In this document: one piece after another, positions 3,910 to 5,939 of the stretch | Position numbering within the stretch: position 1 is the first letter of the stretch | Layout: each line of letters opens with the position of its first letter | DNA from: Calditrichota bacterium | GTDB taxonomy: Bacteria > Zhuqueibacterota > Zhuqueibacteria > Oleimicrobiales > Geothermoviventaceae | DNA: 5,939 bases | Direction of reading: 5' to 3' | Assembly (NCBI GenBank): GCA_013152765.1 | Contig: JAADFT010000150.1 | Span: 1-5,939, forward strand | Program-made: the position numbers and the translations under genes | The notes under the pieces: model-generated | The model's input: the letters and a program-made list of their open reading frames with translations, nothing else | The model's database searches: none | Told to the model about the DNA's origin: nothing

Positions 3910-5796
3910 ATGAAACGCAGACGCATTTTCTCGGCGGCTTTAGGGCTGATTGCGGGTTTGTTCTTTTCGCTGGCGGCTGCTGGCAAGACCCCGGCTTTGC
4001 CTGAGCGCGGCTGGATCGTGATGGTGCCAGATTCGGCTTACCTGTTCGCAGTGGTGGATTCGGCGGCCAGTTACGGCATTACGCACCTGCAGCTCTCGCA
4101 CGACATTGTGATGAACATCGATGAAATTCTTGCCGATCCCGAGCGGGCACGGCTGATCGAAGAGGTGGCGGAGTACGCCGACCAGAAGGGCATCGACACG
4201 TACGTGTGGTCCCACGAAGTGAACACGCGGGGTCGTGGGCGAGAGCTGCTCAAGTCGCAGGACCCGGCGAAACGGCAGCAATTCTGGGAGGCGCGCTGGA
4301 GCGCCTACCGGGACGCACTGGAGGCATGCCCGAGCGTGGACGGCGTGGTGCTGATGTTTGGGAGCTCACCACGTGATCCCTGGGAAGTGGTGAACCCGGC
4401 GATTTTCGCACCCAGCCGCAGTAATCCCGACCGCGTGCGATGGATCACCCAGCACCTGCGAAAGCTGCTCGTGAACGATTTGCACCGTAAGCTGATCGTG
4501 CGCACGTTCATTCATCAGCCCGAAGAGCTGCGCTGGGTGCGCGAAGGGTTGCAGGGGATCGGCGGCATCACGATCATGTCCAAGTGTGTGCCTCAAGACT
4601 GGGAGCCGTACTACCCGCACAATCCCTTGATTGGAGCTTTCCCGAAGGCCAGGCAGATTGTGGAATTTGACCTGGCGGGCGAGTACACGGGGGCAACCAC
4701 GGTTCCTTACCCACTTCCCGACTACCTGAAATTCCGCCTGGACTACGAGCGTAGCAAAGGCGTGGTTGGCGCGGCTGGCCGCACCGAGCGTTACGAAAGA
4801 CTGACGTGGGGGAAGGTGAACGAGCTCAACGTGTTTGCCTTTTCGCGTCTGCTGCAAGACCCTGAACTCCACCCCCGAGAGATCTGGCGCGACTGGGTTC
4901 GGCGTCGCTACGGCCTGAAGCCAGACTCGAAAGCGGGGAAGACACTGATCGCACTGCTGCGACGCACCTTCGACGCCACCAGAAAGACATTTCTCGTGAA
5001 AGGATTCTGGGCGTTGCGCAAAGGGACCACTGTACCCAGGTTGCGGCACGCACTGGGAATGCTTCCCGGGCGAAGCATCGCCAAGTGGGATCCGGCATTT
5101 AAGCCGCTCGAGGACAGCCTGGCTTCGCCGTCGTTGCGCACCCTGTGGGCGGTGCACCAGGAGAAGCTCGAAGCTCAGGAGCTGGCTGATTCCTCCTGGG
5201 CCCAGTTTTCGCGCCTGGCACCTGCTCTTCGCTCTGGCGACGTGGTCGAACTTGCTCGCGAGCTGGACAACCTCCGACTTTGCACGCGTGTGTGGACTTA
5301 CGTGGCCGACGCAGTTTGGGGTGTGCGTTACTTCAAACGCACGCACAAGCCCGGACCTTTTCTGCCTCGCGCTGTAAGTCGGTTGGAGTCCCTGGCCGAC
5401 AGCCTGGACAGAGTGCCGGGCCGACAGACCTGGCCTGCGGTTCCGGCGGACATGCGGCGGCTGGCCCAGGATGTGCGCGAGGCGCTGAAGGGCACCCCGC
5501 TCAAGGGTTCGTTTTACCCGGTGAAAATTGGCGCCGTGAGGATCAGCCACGAAGAAGGTAGCGTGGTCCTTCGCTGGCGCACATCAAGTCCGGCGGTTTG
5601 CACTGTCCTGGTTGGACAGGATCTGCCGCAACTTCGGCCTTTTCGGACAGAGCAAACACCGTCGCTGAGCCACGAGGTAAAGATCCCGGCGGATTCGCTG
5701 AGCCTGAAGCCGCCCTGGCGTGTGCAGATTCGCGGCCGAGCGCCCGACTGGCCGGTAGAAATCGAGTCCGGCGACTGGTGGGTGTGGGACTGGTAG
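3910..5796 (+). CDS. Exported GH67-like (alpha-glucuronidase-related) protein with FN3-like C-terminus
   Basis: This is a 628-aa exported protein. A Sec signal peptide (MKRRR, hydrophobic core, likely cut after A-A-A at residue 24) leads straight into a TIM-barrel-like region, about 33-300. That region follows the GH67 alpha-glucuronidase barrel segment by segment: YGITHLQLSHD (55-65), ADQKGIDTYVWSHEVN (90-105), VDGVVLMFGSS (143-153), IVRTFIHQPEEL (196-207), PQDWEPYYPHNPLIGAFPK (228-246) and FDLAGEYTG (253-261). Asp230 and Glu258 are 28 residues apart, exactly like the Asp364/Glu392 base pair of Geobacillus GH67. At the general-acid position (Glu285 there, in N-S-E-G) this protein has Ser153 (G-S-S-P). 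Glu159 nearby is a possible substitute. The next stretch (about 284-335) keeps the GH67 pattern N-x-x-A-F-x-R-L-x-x-D-P. Then come a helical region to about 530 and a beta-rich FN3-like domain (about 537-620). The GH67 N-terminal domain is absent. It probably acts on uronate-bearing glycans in the periplasm or outside the cell, but activity is unproven. Confidence 0.72.
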   Translation: MKRRRIFSAALGLIAGLFFSLAAAGKTPALPERGWIVMVPDSAYLFAVVDSAASYGITHLQLSHDIVMNIDEILADPERARLIEEVAEYADQKGIDTYVWSHEVNTRGRGRELLKSQDPAKRQQFWEARWSAYRDALEACPSVDGVVLMFGSSPRDPWEVVNPAIFAPSRSNPDRVRWITQHLRKLLVNDLHRKLIVRTFIHQPEELRWVREGLQGIGGITIMSKCVPQDWEPYYPHNPLIGAFPKARQIVEFDLAGEYTGATTVPYPLPDYLKFRLDYERSKGVVGAAGRTERYERLTWGKVNELNVFAFSRLLQDPELHPREIWRDWVRRRYGLKPDSKAGKTLIALLRRTFDATRKTFLVKGFWALRKGTTVPRLRHALGMLPGRSIAKWDPAFKPLEDSLASPSLRTLWAVHQEKLEAQELADSSWAQFSRLAPALRSGDVVELARELDNLRLCTRVWTYVADAVWGVRYFKRTHKPGPFLPRAVSRLESLADSLDRVPGRQTWPAVPADMRRLAQDVREALKGTPLKGSFYPVKIGAVRISHEEGSVVLRWRTSSPAVCTVLVGQDLPQLRPFRTEQTPSLSHEVKIPADSLSLKPPWRVQIRGRAPDWPVEIESGDWWVWDW

Positions 5797-5939
5797 GTGT
5801 GTTCCCGGGCTGAAATTGTGGACTTGCGACACGCGGCCGTGGAAAGACAGCCCTTGCCCGAGACGGAGCAGGTTCCACCGGGCCGGCAGCTTGAAAGTTG
5901 TTCTGTAGGGGTGTCTGCCTTTACAGATTAGTTCTGCTA
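5797..5939. other. Noncoding end of the window
   Basis: No gene is visible. GGGCTG (5807-5812) pairs perfectly with CAGCCC (5848-5853), enclosing CACG/CGTG (5830-5833 with 5838-5841). No T tract follows, so it is at best a weak or Rho-dependent end for the GH67-like transcript. TTGAAA at 5891-5896 lacks a suitable -10 partner. Confidence 0.3.

Noticed and set aside
3399..3986. 195-residue minus-strand frame spanning the gap before the GH67-like gene
   Set aside because: Its composition is Ser/Ala/Pro/Arg-rich without motifs, and its upstream end overlaps the signal-peptide coding region of the GH67-like gene. A competing open frame exists on the + strand, as expected where stop codons are rare.
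4366..5550. 394-residue open frame on the minus strand inside the GH67-like gene
   Set aside because: It lies wholly antisense to a gene with clear family motifs, is rich in Arg, Ser, His and Gln, and shows no recognisable domain. It is a shadow of the GC-rich coding strand.

Overview
The window reads as a carbohydrate- or organic-acid-scavenging locus from a GC-rich bacterium. All four recognisable genes lie on the + strand: a complete tripartite TRAP transporter (dctP, dctQ, dctM), then one large exported protein related to GH67 alpha-glucuronidases. No other gene is supported. The organism cannot be named. The dctP promoter fits both the sigma-70 consensus and the Bacteroidetes-type TTTG / TAnnTTTG pattern, and the solute receptor is a lipoprotein. 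Both features would suit a Bacteroidetes-like or wider FCB-group lineage, but this is a weak inference.

Layout. 1-303 is noncoding. It contains a possible folded RNA (131-245) and a terminator-like hairpin (271-302), followed at once by a strong promoter (307-334). dctP (404-1384) encodes a lipid-anchored solute-binding protein. The 129-bp dctP-dctQ gap holds an array of six 7-bp units (1424-1465). dctQ (1514-2068) and dctM (2108-3406) encode the two membrane subunits and are 39 bp apart. A 503-bp noncoding gap (3407-3909) is rich in inverted repeats. It ends in a strong hairpin plus an intrinsic-terminator-like stem with a T tract (3771-3794). The GH67-like gene (3910-5796) follows with its own ribosome binding site. 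The last 143 bp contain no gene.

How the parts may work together (inference). The exported GH67-like protein could release an acidic sugar from glycan fragments, and the Na+-coupled TRAP system would then import it. GH67 enzymes release (methyl)glucuronate, and some TRAP receptors bind uronates. The enzyme keeps the Asp/Glu pair of GH67 at exactly the family spacing. It appears to lack the usual general-acid glutamate, lacks the GH67 N-terminal domain and has an added fibronectin-III-like C-terminal domain. It is therefore probably not a standard xylan alpha-glucuronidase, and it is the most interesting object in the window.
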